64,000 nucleotides of DNA from the NCBI GenBank assembly GCA_947311475.1, contig CAMZLK010000042.1, positions 1 through 64,000 on the forward strand. The letters run 5' to 3'. Every line of letters begins with the position of its first letter. Position 1 is the first letter of the stretch. Positions 6,755-17,094 of the stretch are shown here, piece by piece. The DNA is from an uncultured Desulfocapsa sp. GTDB lineage: Bacteria > Desulfobacterota > Desulfobulbia > Desulfobulbales > Desulfocapsaceae. The notes below the pieces were generated by a model. The model was given only the letters and a program-made list of their open reading frames with translations. It ran no database searches and was not told where the DNA came from. The position numbers were made by a program, and so were the translations under genes.

Positions 6755-7552
6755 TTAAACCTGTTGAGTCTGGCGTATCTTCCAAAGGATTATCCCACCA
6801 AGCACCATCAATCCACTGAGAAGTTGTCCTCTGGTTATTGATCCCAATACAAAACCAATATGTTGATCCGGTTCCCGGAATAGTTCCACAATCATCCTGA
6901 GCAGGCCGTAGCAAATTAGAAAGAGGCAGAGTATGCTGCCGTGTGGCCAGTTTTTCTTTCCTTTCCACGGTTGTCCCTTGCTAATCCAGAGGATTGCGAA
7001 AAGCCCAACACCTTCCAGCAGCATTTCATAAAGTTGTGACGGATGACGTGGCTGTGGCCCGCCTCCCGGGAAAATCATGGCCCAGGGCACTGAAGATGTT
7101 CTGCCAAATAATTCACCATTGATAAAATTTCCCAGTCGCCCTAGTCCTAAGCCCACGGGGATAGTGGCAACGTAGAGATCGGCACATGTCCAGAAATCCA
7201 GTTTGTGTTTCCTTGTATAGAGGTAGCCACCGATAAGGCAGCCAATGCAGGCTCCGTGAAAAGACATACCTCCTGTCCATGTGGCAGGGATTTGCAGAGG
7301 ATGGCGCAGGTAGTATGAAAAATTATAAAAGAGAACATAGCCCAGGCGTCCTCCAATAATTACGGAAAGAATCAGAACCAGATTAAGATTTTCAAAGTAG
7401 GGTTCCAGTGCTTTGTACGAAAAAATTTTAATCTGTCTCAGAACAAGAAAATAGCTGGCACTAAAGCCAAGGACATACATAAGCCCATACCAGCGAACCT
7501 TTAGTGGGCCAATTCCAAATATTACAGGATCAATGTTTGGGAAAGGGATCAT
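6755..7552 (-). CDS. lgt: Prolipoprotein diacylglyceryl transferase
   Basis: 265 aa, polytopic inner-membrane protein. It transfers diacylglycerol from phosphatidylglycerol to the lipobox Cys of prolipoproteins. The Lgt signature [18 protein letters not shown] is present around residues 134-151, with [15 protein letters not shown] before it. Its ATG overlaps the mnmG stop by ATGA, so the two are translationally coupled. The next enzyme of the pathway, LspA, begins at 63582. Confidence 0.94.
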   Translation of the reverse strand: MIPFPNIDPVIFGIGPLKVRWYGLMYVLGFSASYFLVLRQIKIFSYKALEPYFENLNLVLILSVIIGGRLGYVLFYNFSYYLRHPLQIPATWTGGMSFHGACIGCLIGGYLYTRKHKLDFWTCADLYVATIPVGLGLGRLGNFINGELFGRTSSVPWAMIFPGGGPQPRHPSQLYEMLLEGVGLFAILWISKGQPWKGKKNWPHGSILCLFLICYGLLRMIVELFREPDQHIGFVLGSITRGQLLSGLMVLGGIILWKIRQTQQV

Positions 7553-9447
7553 TTCTTTTTTTGCCCCTGATATTTTATAAGGTGAACCTGGAGGACTGAA
7601 ATCGCAGCCGGAGTAACTCCCGATATTCGTGAAGCCTGACCGAGTGAACGGGGGCGGACTTTGCTCAGTTTCTCCACAACTTCATTGGAAAGACCAGATA
7701 GGGATTTGTAATCAATCTCATCGGGAAGCTCCATTTCTTCCATCTTTTTAAAACGAGCAACTTGCTCTTCCTGACGTTTGAGATATCCCTGGAATTTTAC
7801 CTGGAGTTGTATTTCATCCCGTGCTTCCGAGAGTACCAGTTGCTTGACAGACTCCTGCCCCTCTGGTGGGTCTGTTGGGAGCAGGCTGATTTGGGCAAGT
7901 GTTAGTTCGGGTCTGCGTAGAAGGTCAGACAGTGTGCATTTTTGTTTTAGTGCAACAGTTCCTTCAGCGACAAGGATCTTATTAGTTGCTTCATTTGGTT
8001 TTACATGGACAGATTCAAGAATGGTCACGCCATGTTCAAGTGCAGTCTGTTTTTTTAGAAATGCCTGGTACTCTTCGTCCTGTAGCAGTCCGATTTCGTG
8101 CCCAATTTCACATAATCTGGTGTCTGCGTTGTCTTCGCGAAGCAAGAGCCTGTATTCAGCCCGTGAGGTGAATAAGCGGTAAGGTTCTTTGGTCCCGCAA
8201 GTAACAAGATCATCAATGAGAACGCCGATATAAGCCTGAGCGCGGCTGAGAATAAGTGGTTCTTTGGCATGAACCATATGGACAGCATTGATTGCCGCCA
8301 TCAGGCCCTGTGCAGCAGCTTCTTCATAGCCTGAAGTTCCGTTAATCTGACCTGCCAGAAAGAGCCCGGGAACCCGTTTGGTCTCAAGGTTTGGTTTGAG
8401 TTCGAGGGGGTCGATGTAGTCGTACTCAATGGCATAACCGGGGCGTACGATTGTCGCTTTTTCCAGACCTTTAATGGAGTGGAGCATGGCAAGTTGGGTT
8501 GAGAGCGGAAGGCTGGTGGGAAGGCCATTTGGGTAGACTTCTGTTGTGTCAAGCCCTTCAGGTTCCAGAAATATCTGGTGTCGATCTTTTTCAGGAAAAC
8601 GCATTACTTTGTCTTCAATCGACGGGCAGTACCGCGCACCGATTCCTTCTATAATTCCGGTGTACATTGGTGATTTGTCAATGCCAGCCCGGATTGCGGC
8701 ATGGGTTTCAGGGTTGGTATAGGTAATATGGCAAGGTCGCTGAGGAAGTGTGTATTCCCCCTTGCTTGAAAAAGAGAAAAATGCCGAGGGTTGGTCGGAA
8801 TGCTGTTCTTCTAGCTCTGAATAATCAATTGACCGGGCATCAATCCGTGGGACAGTGCCCGTTTTCATTCGTCCCATGGTGAATCCAATGTTCTTGAACC
8901 AACCAGAAAGGCTTGCGGAAGGAGGGTCGCCCATGCGGCCTGCCGGAAAATTTTTAAGACCAATGTGAGTAAGTCCATTCAGGAAGGTACCGGTGGCCAC
9001 AATCACAGCTTTAACAGCTATTACCTCGTCAAGCAAAGTCTTCAGGCCGCATATTTTGCCATCTTCAACAATCAGGGATTCAACCTCCGTTTGCTTGATT
9101 TCAAGGTTTTCCTGGGATTCCATCACAGATTTCATTCTCAGACGATAGAGTAACCGGTCGGCTTGGGCACGCGATGACCTGACTGCGGGGCCCTTGCTGG
9201 TATTCAGTCTCCGAAACTGAATGGAGGTGGCATCAATATTTTTGGCCATTTCGCCACCTAAAGCATCAATCTCACGAACCAGATGGCCTTTTGCCAGGCC
9301 ACCAATGGCAGGGTTGCAGGACATGGCACCAATGGTATCTATATTGATGACTGTTACCAGTGTTTTACATCCCATTCTGGCTGCTGCAAGGGCAGCCTCG
9401 CACCCGGCATGGCCGGCCCCGATAACTGCTATATCATATGAATCCAT
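7549..9447 (-). CDS. mnmG: tRNA uridine-5-carboxymethylaminomethyl modification enzyme MnmG
   Basis: 632 aa. N-terminal FAD-binding GxGxxG in [16 protein letters not shown], then conserved blocks [24 protein letters not shown] and the C-terminal helical domain. With MnmE (14221) it modifies the wobble uridine of several tRNAs. It overlaps lgt by 4 nt. MnmG is often near rpmH-rnpA-yidC-mnmE at bacterial origins; here that block lies close by on the other strand. Confidence 0.95.
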   Translation of the reverse strand: MDSYDIAVIGAGHAGCEAALAAARMGCKTLVTVINIDTIGAMSCNPAIGGLAKGHLVREIDALGGEMAKNIDATSIQFRRLNTSKGPAVRSSRAQADRLLYRLRMKSVMESQENLEIKQTEVESLIVEDGKICGLKTLLDEVIAVKAVIVATGTFLNGLTHIGLKNFPAGRMGDPPSASLSGWFKNIGFTMGRMKTGTVPRIDARSIDYSELEEQHSDQPSAFFSFSSKGEYTLPQRPCHITYTNPETHAAIRAGIDKSPMYTGIIEGIGARYCPSIEDKVMRFPEKDRHQIFLEPEGLDTTEVYPNGLPTSLPLSTQLAMLHSIKGLEKATIVRPGYAIEYDYIDPLELKPNLETKRVPGLFLAGQINGTSGYEEAAAQGLMAAINAVHMVHAKEPLILSRAQAYIGVLIDDLVTCGTKEPYRLFTSRAEYRLLLREDNADTRLCEIGHEIGLLQDEEYQAFLKKQTALEHGVTILESVHVKPNEATNKILVAEGTVALKQKCTLSDLLRRPELTLAQISLLPTDPPEGQESVKQLVLSEARDEIQLQVKFQGYLKRQEEQVARFKKMEEMELPDEIDYKSLSGLSNEVVEKLSKVRPRSLGQASRISGVTPAAISVLQVHLIKYQGQKKK

Positions 9448-9486
9448 AATTGTTGGCTGTTGTTTAATTATTGTAATAATCTTGTG

Positions 9487-10359
9487 TCAGGTAATGCTCT
9501 TCTTATGCGATGGTAATAATATTTGTCCATTTTGAGCCTCTTTTTTCCACCAGATCATAGCCCAGCGCTGTGGAGTTGGCCGTTTCAGGATGAGTTCTCC
9601 GCTCCTGGTGGGTCTTGAGTTGGATGTAATATACTCTGTAAGCCTTTGTTCTTCGACACCTGTTAAATCCTTGAACATCCAACGGTAGGATTCAAGAGCT
9701 GCTTCCATATCGTTGAACCGTGTTTCCAGGCCAAGACTGATGATATTGATATTGGGGTGGATATTCATGGAATACAATGTGTTGATTGTGTAAATATAAT
9801 CCGGCCCTGAGCGAAAAGGTCTGTTAATTGCTTCAAAAGCAGCATTGTCAAAGGGCGTGGGGGTGATTCTGTCCACCACAAATACGGCGCGTTTTGCATA
9901 CTTGTTTAGTTTGGAAAGGGCTTCTTTAAGATTCTCCACACTGAGCGAACGGCAGGCGATGCAGATATCATGTTTTTTGATTTGTAATGCTTCCCAGTCG
10001 TCTTCCCAGGATCCAAGAACAGTTTGTATATTGGTTATTTTCTGTTTTTGGGCGCGATCACGTAATACTTCAAGCATGCCCTTGGAATAATCAAGGGCGG
10101 TAACTGATTTAACTAAACCTGCAAGGGGCAGGGAGAGAGTTCCGGGGCCTGAGCCACCATCAAGTATTGTGGTTTTAGAATCAAAAGGAATGTGTTGCAA
10201 CACGAGATCAACAAAGGGAGAAGTACTGTTTCTTTCAGCAAATGAGACTGCCTTGTTGTCCCAGTCAGCCGGGCCTTTGGGCGTCCATGATTTTTTTGCC
10301 CTTGCATTCTGCCAGAGTTCATGCCAGTCAAGATCATCGTAGGTTATTTGAGGATGCAT
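9487..10359 (-). CDS. Class I SAM-dependent methyltransferase
   Basis: 290 aa from ATG 10359 (MHPQITYDDLDW), which follows AGGGA; longer versions run into upstream sequence without a ribosome site. The SAM-binding motif I is ILDGGSGPGTLSLPLA and motif II is VTALDYSKGML. The rest matches no family I can name with confidence, and the substrate is unknown. Transcribed divergently from rpmH. Confidence 0.8.
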   Translation of the reverse strand: MHPQITYDDLDWHELWQNARAKKSWTPKGPADWDNKAVSFAERNSTSPFVDLVLQHIPFDSKTTILDGGSGPGTLSLPLAGLVKSVTALDYSKGMLEVLRDRAQKQKITNIQTVLGSWEDDWEALQIKKHDICIACRSLSVENLKEALSKLNKYAKRAVFVVDRITPTPFDNAAFEAINRPFRSGPDYIYTINTLYSMNIHPNINIISLGLETRFNDMEAALESYRWMFKDLTGVEEQRLTEYITSNSRPTRSGELILKRPTPQRWAMIWWKKEAQNGQILLPSHKKSIT

Positions 10360-10650
10360 TTTATCCCTGCCTCTTCCGGTGTTTTGTCTTTGAGCAAAAA
10401 ATGATTTGACCAAAAGGGTAGCACAGGCAAATTGCTTCCGCAAGGCATTGCCGAAAATGTTTGACACAAGCTATTCAATATGGTTAATATTGTCTTTTTG
10501 TTGATTTTACGCCCTGCGAATAGTTGAGATTCAGTGGACAGGTTGTGCAGGGCAAAAAATATCCGGAACTACAGCGAATCTCTGTACATTTTATAATACC
10601 GGTTTTAGAAGTGATAAACCCGCAACAATTGCGGACAAGGAGTAAGGAAA
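10360..10650. promoter_or_regulatory. Divergent intergenic region with rpmH promoter candidate
   Basis: TATAAT at 10592-10597 lies 54 nt before rpmH, but I see no good -35 hexamer. No DnaA boxes were found despite the origin-type gene content (rpmH-rnpA-yidC-jag-mnmE with mnmG). Confidence 0.35.
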
Positions 10651-10788
10651 ATGAGTAAACGTACCTTTCAACCCAGTAATATTAAACGTAAGCGTACCCA
10701 TGGATTCCGTTCAAGGATGTCTACCCGTGCCGGTCGTGCAATTTTAAATTCCCGTCGTGCAAAAGGACGTAAGCGTCTCTCTGCTTAA
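10651..10788 (+). CDS. rpmH: 50S ribosomal protein L34
   Basis: 45 aa: starts [20 protein letters not shown] and ends GRKRLSA, a full-length L34. Preceded by AGTAAGGAAA. Followed after 6 nt by rnpA, the classic rpmH-rnpA arrangement. Confidence 0.96.
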   Translation: MSKRTFQPSNIKRKRTHGFRSRMSTRAGRAILNSRRAKGRKRLSA

Positions 10789-10794
10789 AATACA

Positions 10795-11127
10795 TTGCTT
10801 CAGTGTAAACTCCCGAAAACAGCCCTTCTTCGTAAAGGCCGGGAGTTTGACAAGGTATATAAGCTGGGAACGCGTTGGCACGGTAAAGGGTTCTCCCTGA
10901 TATTCTGTCCCAACGAACTGGGATTTAATAGAATTGGAATCAGTATTCATCGCAAACTGAAAGGGGCTGTGAAACGGAACAGAATTAAACGGATTATCCG
11001 TGAATCGTTTCGTTTGGAAAGATCCACTTATCCTGATTGTTCAGATATTATTTTTGCTGTTCGTCCCGATTTTTCTCTCAATTCTCCTGCTGAAATTACC
11101 TTCTCTGTGGCAAAATTTGAAATTTGA
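10795..11127 (+). CDS. rnpA: Ribonuclease P protein component
   Basis: 110 aa from TTG 10795, 6 nt past rpmH, with no separate strong SD, so coupling to rpmH is likely. The RnpA signature RNRIKRIIRESFR is at about residues 62-74. It binds the RNase P RNA, which cleaves tRNA 5' leaders; the RNA gene is not in this window. Confidence 0.93.
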   Translation: MLQCKLPKTALLRKGREFDKVYKLGTRWHGKGFSLIFCPNELGFNRIGISIHRKLKGAVKRNRIKRIIRESFRLERSTYPDCSDIIFAVRPDFSLNSPAEITFSVAKFEI

Positions 11128-11203
11128 AGCGACTTTTTTTAGTCGGGAAAGGCTGCCTGATGCATAACAGGATCAATCAATTGTATTCTTTTTCTCTTGT
11201 ATC

Positions 11204-11527
11204 ATGAAGATGCATCTGTGGATACAGAAAATTCCAATTGGATTGATCCGCGGCTACCGTTATCTTATTTCTCCCTTTCTCCCTCCAAGTTGTCGTTTTA
11301 CTCCCACCTGCTCCCGTTATGCAATTGAGGCCATTCAAGCCCATGGCACATTGCGGGGTCTTTTTCTCGCCTGTGGTCGAATTTTTCGCTGTCACCCTTT
11401 CTGCGATGGGGGATATGACCCTGTTCCGCCAGTACACGGAGACGAATGTGGGTGTCACAACAAGAGTAAAGACTCAAAATACAGCATCAATAAAACGTGT
11501 GATAATCAATCGGGCGTTATTTCTTAA
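11204..11527 (+). CDS. yidD: Membrane protein insertion efficiency factor YidD
   Basis: 107 aa. The core contains the hallmark [19 protein letters not shown] and [13 protein letters not shown]. At 107 aa it is longer than usual, because about 30 residues ([14 protein letters not shown] onward) are added at the C-terminus with no known role. It assists YidC-dependent membrane insertion and sits between rnpA and yidC as in most bacteria. ATG at 11210 is an alternative start; neither has a clear SD. Confidence 0.92.
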   Translation: MKMHLWIQKIPIGLIRGYRYLISPFLPPSCRFTPTCSRYAIEAIQAHGTLRGLFLACGRIFRCHPFCDGGYDPVPPVHGDECGCHNKSKDSKYSINKTCDNQSGVIS

Positions 11528-11539
11528 CATGGTATAATC

Positions 11540-13201
11540 ATGGATATTTACAGAACATTTTTAGCAATTATTATTTCCTTTCTCATTCTTATTGGATACC
11601 AGTATTTTTTTGTAGGATTTGGTCCTGTGGAAGTACCGGTTGAGGATGGAGTTGCCCAGACAGAAACTGTGGTTACTGACCCACCGGTTCAAGAAAAAGT
11701 CGAGGCAGCAGAAATTACGGTTGCACCGGTAGCGCAATCTGAAACCGAAAAAAACATGGTTCGTCCAGACAGAGAGGCCAGGACAGTCGTTGTGGAAACT
11801 GATCTTTATACGGCTTCGTTAAGTGAGGATGGCGGTTCCATTCAGAGTTTTGTCTTGAAAGATTACAAGGAGACTTCAGATGCTGATTCTCCTGGCATGC
11901 AGATGGTGAAAGTTGATGGTAAGGATGGTTTTCCCCTGGAGTTTTCCTGGGGAAGTGTGGTTCCTAATGCCACTTTTTATGATGCAGGTGGAAGAGACGT
12001 CACTTTTCAGGGGAATAGTGGAACGTTGACTATGACCGGGGTTGGAAACGGTCTGAAGATAGAGCGAAATTACACCTTCTCCAAAGACAGTTACCTGATG
12101 GAACTGAATATTAAAGTAAAAAATGTTTCCGAAGGTGTTTTGCAGGGTGCCGCTGCATTGCAGCAATCCAACCTTCCATTCAGTGCGTCAAAGACCATAA
12201 GTAGTCGTATTTTTATTGGTCCCGCATACTATCTGGATGACTCTCTCACTGAGGTGGGTTCCGACGATTATGAAAAAGGGCCAAGCACTGTTACTGGTCA
12301 GATGGATTGGGCTGGTTATGAAGGGACATATTTTATTTGTGCTGTTCTTCCCCAGAATGGCAGTTCAACATCCCTGACAATGGCTTCCTTTGGTGAAAAA
12401 GGTGTGAAAATGCAGATGAACAGCACACTTGATACTTTGCAGCCAGGAGAGGTAAAGGTTTACAGTTATAAGCTCTTTTTTGGCCCCAAAAAGCTTGACA
12501 TCTTAAAAGCCTCTGGCTCAAATTTGAATAAAGCCGTGAATTTTGGCTGGTTTGATGTGATTGCACAACCCACCCTTGTTATGCTCAATTTCTTTCACGG
12601 AATTTTTAAGAATTATGGTATTGCCATAATTCTGGTAACCATACTTTTTAAGGCAGTTTTCTGGCCGATTACCCAAAAGGGTTTGAAGTCTATGAAAAAC
12701 ATGCAGAAACTGCAGCCGAAGATGGTGAAGCTCAAAGCAAAGTATAAAGATGATCCTGCCAAGATGAACCAGGAAGTGATGAACCTGTATAAGACTTACA
12801 AGGTGAATCCGCTGGGTGGTTGTCTTCCCATGGTATTGCAGATTCCGGTTTTCTTTGCCTTGTATAAGGTTTTACTCATGTGTATTGAGTTGCGTCATGC
12901 GCCCTTTATGCTCTGGATAACAGATCTTTCTGCACCGGATCGTCTATCCATTGGTTTTGATATTCCCTATGTCGGAGGTATCCCGGTATTAACTCTCCTT
13001 ATGGGAGGATCCATGTGGCTGCAACAGAAAATGACTCCGACCACTGCAGATCCCACCCAGGCCAAGATTATGATGTTTCTGCCCGTATTGTTTACCTTCA
13101 TGTTTGTAAATTTCGCATCAGGTTTGGTTCTTTACTGGTTTGTTAACAACCTGCTCGCAATTTTTCAGCAGCAAATGATTAATCGTCAGAAGAAGGCTTA
13201 A
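11540..13201 (+). CDS. yidC: Membrane protein insertase YidC
   Basis: 553 aa. One N-terminal membrane segment (about 6-26), a large periplasmic domain of the Gram-negative type (about 60-345), then the conserved insertase core with NYGIAIILVTILFKAVFWPI, KMNQEVMNLYKTYKVNPLGG and ASGLVLYWFVNNLLAI. It inserts membrane proteins alone or with SecYEG. The periplasmic domain indicates a diderm. Confidence 0.96.
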   Translation: MDIYRTFLAIIISFLILIGYQYFFVGFGPVEVPVEDGVAQTETVVTDPPVQEKVEAAEITVAPVAQSETEKNMVRPDREARTVVVETDLYTASLSEDGGSIQSFVLKDYKETSDADSPGMQMVKVDGKDGFPLEFSWGSVVPNATFYDAGGRDVTFQGNSGTLTMTGVGNGLKIERNYTFSKDSYLMELNIKVKNVSEGVLQGAAALQQSNLPFSASKTISSRIFIGPAYYLDDSLTEVGSDDYEKGPSTVTGQMDWAGYEGTYFICAVLPQNGSSTSLTMASFGEKGVKMQMNSTLDTLQPGEVKVYSYKLFFGPKKLDILKASGSNLNKAVNFGWFDVIAQPTLVMLNFFHGIFKNYGIAIILVTILFKAVFWPITQKGLKSMKNMQKLQPKMVKLKAKYKDDPAKMNQEVMNLYKTYKVNPLGGCLPMVLQIPVFFALYKVLLMCIELRHAPFMLWITDLSAPDRLSIGFDIPYVGGIPVLTLLMGGSMWLQQKMTPTTADPTQAKIMMFLPVLFTFMFVNFASGLVLYWFVNNLLAIFQQQMINRQKKA

Positions 13202-13293
13202 CCCCCAATTAAAGTCGGATTGGAAAACCTGAAGCCCACGTCTCTGTAGGTTTTCCAATCCTGACGATCTCCGGAAGGATGGAATAACAAAAA

Positions 13294-14208
13294 ATGTCTT
13301 CAGCAAAAATGGATTTCTACGCTAAAGAAGTAATGGATGCCATTAAAAAGGCCTGTGATACTTTTAAGGTGGCCCAGGAGGAACTGGTAATAGAAGTTGT
13401 GGATACCGGTTCCATGGGGATTTTTGGTCTTATTCGAAAAAAAGCACATATCAGGGCATATGTAAAAGGTCTTGAAACTGATGATGTTGTGGAGAAGCCA
13501 AAACCTAAAAAGAAAAAAGCTGTGGCCAAGCCGAAATCTCCCAAAGTTGATACGTTAAAAGAAGAAAAATCGTCTGCACCTGTTGCTGAGGTAGCAGAGA
13601 AGGCGGCACCTGAAAAAGAGAAGGTTAAAGGCAAACCTCGTCCACCACGAAGAGAGACAGTCGAGATAAGGCCCGAGAGTGTGGAACTTGTGCGGCAGCA
13701 ATTGGAAGAGCTTCTCACGCACATGGGCTTTCCATCTACTGTGACGGCTGAACTCGATGGTGGTACAATCCGATGTAAAGTTGGTGCAGAACACGAAGAT
13801 GCGCTCACCGAGCAGGAAGGAAAAATTATTGATTCCCTCCAGTATCTTTTAAGAAAACTTGCAGCCAGAAAAGTTGAAGAAAAAATTCGGCTCTCCATCG
13901 ATATTGGCCAGTTTCGTGAAAAACGAAAAGTTGAATTGCTTGCACGCGCCAAAGAACTCGCCGAACTTGTAAAAGCTGATGGAAAGACACAAGCCATTCC
14001 GCCCTTGAATCCATCAGAAAGACGAGTTGTTCATGTTGCCTTACAGGATGACAAGGAAATACGTTCTCGCAGCGTTGGAGATGGCTTGTTCAAAAAAATA
14101 CTCATCTATAAGCCTGGAAAAGGGAAAAAATCTGGAACGAATAAACGTGGTGGTCGAGGACGGCGTGGAAGACCCGCCAAAAAGCCTCAGAATAAAACGG
14201 AATCATAA
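13294..14208 (+). CDS. jag: Jag/KhpB RNA-binding protein
   Basis: 304 aa. An N-terminal Jag_N domain (about 7-57, DTGSMGIFGLIRKKAHI), a Lys/Pro/Ala-rich linker (about 65-125), a KH domain (about 135-205) and an R3H domain (about 210-280) with the RxxxH motif in ERRVVH. The C-terminal tail is Gly/Arg/Lys rich. A single-stranded nucleic-acid binder normally encoded after yidC, as here. Confidence 0.93.
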   Translation: MSSAKMDFYAKEVMDAIKKACDTFKVAQEELVIEVVDTGSMGIFGLIRKKAHIRAYVKGLETDDVVEKPKPKKKKAVAKPKSPKVDTLKEEKSSAPVAEVAEKAAPEKEKVKGKPRPPRRETVEIRPESVELVRQQLEELLTHMGFPSTVTAELDGGTIRCKVGAEHEDALTEQEGKIIDSLQYLLRKLAARKVEEKIRLSIDIGQFREKRKVELLARAKELAELVKADGKTQAIPPLNPSERRVVHVALQDDKEIRSRSVGDGLFKKILIYKPGKGKKSGTNKRGGRGRRGRPAKKPQNKTES

Positions 14209-14220
14209 TTCATAAGCGGT

Positions 14221-15615
14221 ATGGAAATCATGGATATCGGTGATACCATTGCTGCTATTTCAACTCCACCAGGATCTGGTGGAATTGGAATTGTTCGCAT
14301 GAGTGGTGCACAGTCTCTTGCACATCTCCAAACAATTTTTCATCCCCAGGGGAAGCGTTGCGCCTTTGAAAGCCACCGTCTTTATTATGGACGTGTGGTT
14401 CACCCGGATACCAACAAAACTCTCGATGAAGTGCTTGCTGTGTTTATGGCGGCACCCAAAACCTATACACGTGAGGATGTGGTTGAAATTCATTGTCACG
14501 GAAATATTCTTGTATTGCAGTCCATTCTGGAACTGCTTCTTTCTTTAGGTGTTCGTCTCGCTGATCCTGGCGAATTCACAAAGCTTGCATACTTAAACGG
14601 TAGAATAGATCTCACCAGGGCAGAAGCTGTAATCGACATTCTTTCGGCCAGAACCCGTAAGGGGATGGAGATGGCTCTTGGGCAGCTTGGTGGTAATTTG
14701 TATGAACAGGTCGATTCCATTCGTTCTTCTCTTGTTCATATGCGTGCAACTGTTGAAGTTGCCATTGATTTTCCCGATGAAGATATTGAAATTATAAACT
14801 ATTCATCCCTTATTCAACGGGTACAAAAAGATGTTTTGGATCCCCTTGAACGTTTACTTTGTCAGGCCGAAGAGGGAAAGATCTATCGTGATGGAATATC
14901 TGTAGTGATTGTTGGACTGCCAAATGTTGGAAAATCCAGTCTCTTGAACACGTTGCTTCAGGAAGAACGTGCGCTCGTTACCGCAATCCCTGGTACTACT
15001 CGTGACACCATTGAAGAGTATCTTGATATTCAAGGTGTCCCTGTTCGAATTGTTGATACTGCCGGTATCAGACAGGGCGCCGATGAAGTTGAAAAGATGG
15101 GAATTGAGCGTGCCAGAAAACAGATTGATCAGGCTGATCTCGTTCTTTTTATGCTCGATTCACACAGGGGGATTCAGGCAGAGGATAAACAGTTGTTTGA
15201 AACGGTAAATCATAAACCCTTGCTTCTTCTTTCCAATAAAAGTGATCTGGTTTCCGGAAACATTGAAATTGTAAAGCTTGGATTAAAGGATACAACACTT
15301 CCATGTCTACGAATTTCTGCCAAGCATCAGGAGGGTATTGGAGAATTGAAAAGCGCTATCTTCAAAACTGTCGTCGGAGAGAGGAATCAGTGGCAGGAAG
15401 AGGGGTGTGCACCAAACGTAAGACATAGGGCGTCTCTTAGTGGAGCCAAAGAAGCAGCGCTTAGACTGGAGCAGGGCTTGAAATTGAAAAATACAAGTGA
15501 TCTTCTGGCGATTGATCTTCAGGATTGTCTGGCAGAGCTGGACGCTATAGTGGGTATAACCACAACAGAAGATGTTTTAGACGTTATTTTTGAGCAGTTT
15601 TGTCTAGGGAAGTGA
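14221..15615 (+). CDS. mnmE: tRNA modification GTPase MnmE
   Basis: 464 aa. N-terminal formyl-THF-binding domain beginning DTIAAISTPPGSGGIGIVR, then a helical domain holding a GTPase domain with G1 GLPNVGKSSL, G3 DTAG and G4 NKSD. It ends in the conserved CLGK (C-x-G-K) with the catalytic Cys. It works with MnmG (7549) on wobble U34. ATG 14230 is an equally possible start. Confidence 0.95.
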   Translation: MEIMDIGDTIAAISTPPGSGGIGIVRMSGAQSLAHLQTIFHPQGKRCAFESHRLYYGRVVHPDTNKTLDEVLAVFMAAPKTYTREDVVEIHCHGNILVLQSILELLLSLGVRLADPGEFTKLAYLNGRIDLTRAEAVIDILSARTRKGMEMALGQLGGNLYEQVDSIRSSLVHMRATVEVAIDFPDEDIEIINYSSLIQRVQKDVLDPLERLLCQAEEGKIYRDGISVVIVGLPNVGKSSLLNTLLQEERALVTAIPGTTRDTIEEYLDIQGVPVRIVDTAGIRQGADEVEKMGIERARKQIDQADLVLFMLDSHRGIQAEDKQLFETVNHKPLLLLSNKSDLVSGNIEIVKLGLKDTTLPCLRISAKHQEGIGELKSAIFKTVVGERNQWQEEGCAPNVRHRASLSGAKEAALRLEQGLKLKNTSDLLAIDLQDCLAELDAIVGITTTEDVLDVIFEQFCLGK

Positions 15616-15674
15616 CTTGCAAACACCGTTTCTGCTTGGGCCTGCGGGCTGACTAAAGGAATCAATTCGCGTAA

Positions 15675-15720
15675 AAACAAGTCGGTGAGCTTTTAAATTG
15701 AGATTATTTAAAAGCTCACC
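15675..15720 (-). terminator. Terminator of the LEA-like lipoprotein gene
   Basis: GGTGAGCTTTTAAAT pairs with ATTTAAAAGCTCACC over 15 perfect bp around a 7-nt loop (15684-15720). On the minus strand it is followed by TTGTTTTTA. It may also stop mnmE read-through. Confidence 0.8.
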
Positions 15721-15745
15721 AGATAAGAGAAGGCTGGGGAATCTC

Positions 15746-16276
15746 CTAACAACCTTCTATTTTGTTTTTTGTTGTATCGATGGCATCGCTGGCTTTAACC
15801 TTTACGTTTTCTACTGCTTCAGCAGCTTTGGCAGTTGCGGAATCGGTCATTTCGCTCGTTTTAGCTTTTGCTGCGTCTGTCAACTCTCCAGCTTTGTTTT
15901 TGGCAGTATCAACCAATGCGTTGGTTTTCTCTTTGACTGCTGTTACTGCCTCATCGGTCTTGGCTTTAGCGGAATCGACTAATTCAGAGGCTTTTTTACT
16001 TGTGGCCTCAGGCATCTTCTCGGTCTTTTCTGCAACCGCTGTTATTGCCCCATCAACCTTCTCCTTAGCTGTGTCCAGTACCGCATTGGTTTTTTCTTTT
16101 GCAGCAGTTATCATAGCATCAGCTTTTTCTTTGGTGGCCGCAACTGTTTCAGTCAATTTATCAGTTATATCTTTCTTTGTGTCACTGGCTTCTTGTTTGA
16201 CCTCATCGCTACTACACCCATAAGAAATACCGAGTAATACTCCCATGAAAATAATTATAGATAGTTTTCGTACCAT
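15746..16276 (-). CDS. LEA-like repetitive envelope protein, probable lipoprotein
   Basis: 176 aa from ATG 16276, which follows AGGGAG. A signal peptide (MVRKLSIIIFMGVLLGISYG) is followed by Cys21; the lipobox ISYGC is imperfect, so lipidation is likely but not certain. The rest is made of degenerate 11-residue units such as AKEKTNAVLDTAKEK and KAKTDEAVTAVKEKT. This gives an amphipathic, apolipoprotein/LEA-like helix. It resembles the KAKAGEAV region of the selenoprotein at 230. Role unknown; an envelope stress or spacer function would be a guess. Confidence 0.75.
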   Translation of the reverse strand: MVRKLSIIIFMGVLLGISYGCSSDEVKQEASDTKKDITDKLTETVAATKEKADAMITAAKEKTNAVLDTAKEKVDGAITAVAEKTEKMPEATSKKASELVDSAKAKTDEAVTAVKEKTNALVDTAKNKAGELTDAAKAKTSEMTDSATAKAAEAVENVKVKASDAIDTTKNKIEGC

Positions 16277-16426
16277 GTGCGTGCTCCCTTTTAAAATTTT
16301 TGTAAATGTATAATACAGTAGCTCAAATTGATTGAATAAATAAAAATAAATCAATTAATACTAGCAAATAGCTTAGTCCAGCTTGTAGTAAAAACAAGTA
16401 CAAAATAAGTTTTTGTTATGGGATGC

Positions 16427-17086
16427 TTAGTCTCGTGTAAGAAGTAATATTTCCTTGATCAAGCGGTTGCTTTCTTCGCTTATTTGATCCACCCGCGAAT
16501 CCAGCATATAGCAGGGAGCGGTTACAATTTTATGCTCTTTATCCACGACAATCTCTCCTGCAATTGTTGTGGTGTGGCATGCGTTCATTGCTTCAATATT
16601 GGAGATGGCAGTTGGGCTCTGGCCAATTGTTATCATTACATGGTCTAGAATTCGTGCAAGGATCATTGGAGCAATGCACAGAGCACCGATGGGCTTTTTT
16701 TGTTCGAACATATTGAAGATCGCTTTCTGAACACCTTCATTTACCGTACAGTCAGATCCATCAAAAGCATAGCTGGAAAGATTCTTTGCTGCTCCAAATC
16801 CTCCTGGAATAACCAGGGCATCATGGGAAGTGGCTTGAAAATCCGCAAGATCAAGTATTCTCCCCCTTGCAATTCTGGCTGATTCAATGAGTACATTTCG
16901 CTGCTCGTTCATTTCCTTACCATTTATATGGTTCAGAACATGATGCTGAAGAATATTAGGGGCATAACACTGATACTCTGCGCCGTTTGTATGGATAGCC
17001 AGAAGAGTTAGTGTTGCCTCGTGGATTTCAGAGCCATCCTGATTACCACAACCTGAAAGGATGACAGCAATTGATTTCTTTCGCAA
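16427..17086 (-). CDS. elbB: ElbB family glyoxalase (DJ-1/PfpI superfamily)
   Basis: 219 aa. Starts IAVILSGCGNQDGSEIHEA, the ElbB hallmark, with the nucleophile elbow in GALCIAPMILARIL (Cys about 137). VIPGGFGAAKNLSS is also typical. E. coli ElbB has weak glyoxalase activity and was linked to isoprenoid synthesis; the physiological role is unclear. Lies 8 nt downstream of hpt. Confidence 0.9.
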   Translation of the reverse strand: MRKKSIAVILSGCGNQDGSEIHEATLTLLAIHTNGAEYQCYAPNILQHHVLNHINGKEMNEQRNVLIESARIARGRILDLADFQATSHDALVIPGGFGAAKNLSSYAFDGSDCTVNEGVQKAIFNMFEQKKPIGALCIAPMILARILDHVMITIGQSPTAISNIEAMNACHTTTIAGEIVVDKEHKIVTAPCYMLDSRVDQISEESNRLIKEILLLTRD

Positions 17087-17094
17087 AGCGTACC

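Noticed and set aside
9448-10650. Chromosomal origin near rpmH and mnmG
   Set aside because: No DnaA boxes, no dnaA/dnaN and no AT-rich unwinding array were seen; only the neighbouring gene set suggests it.
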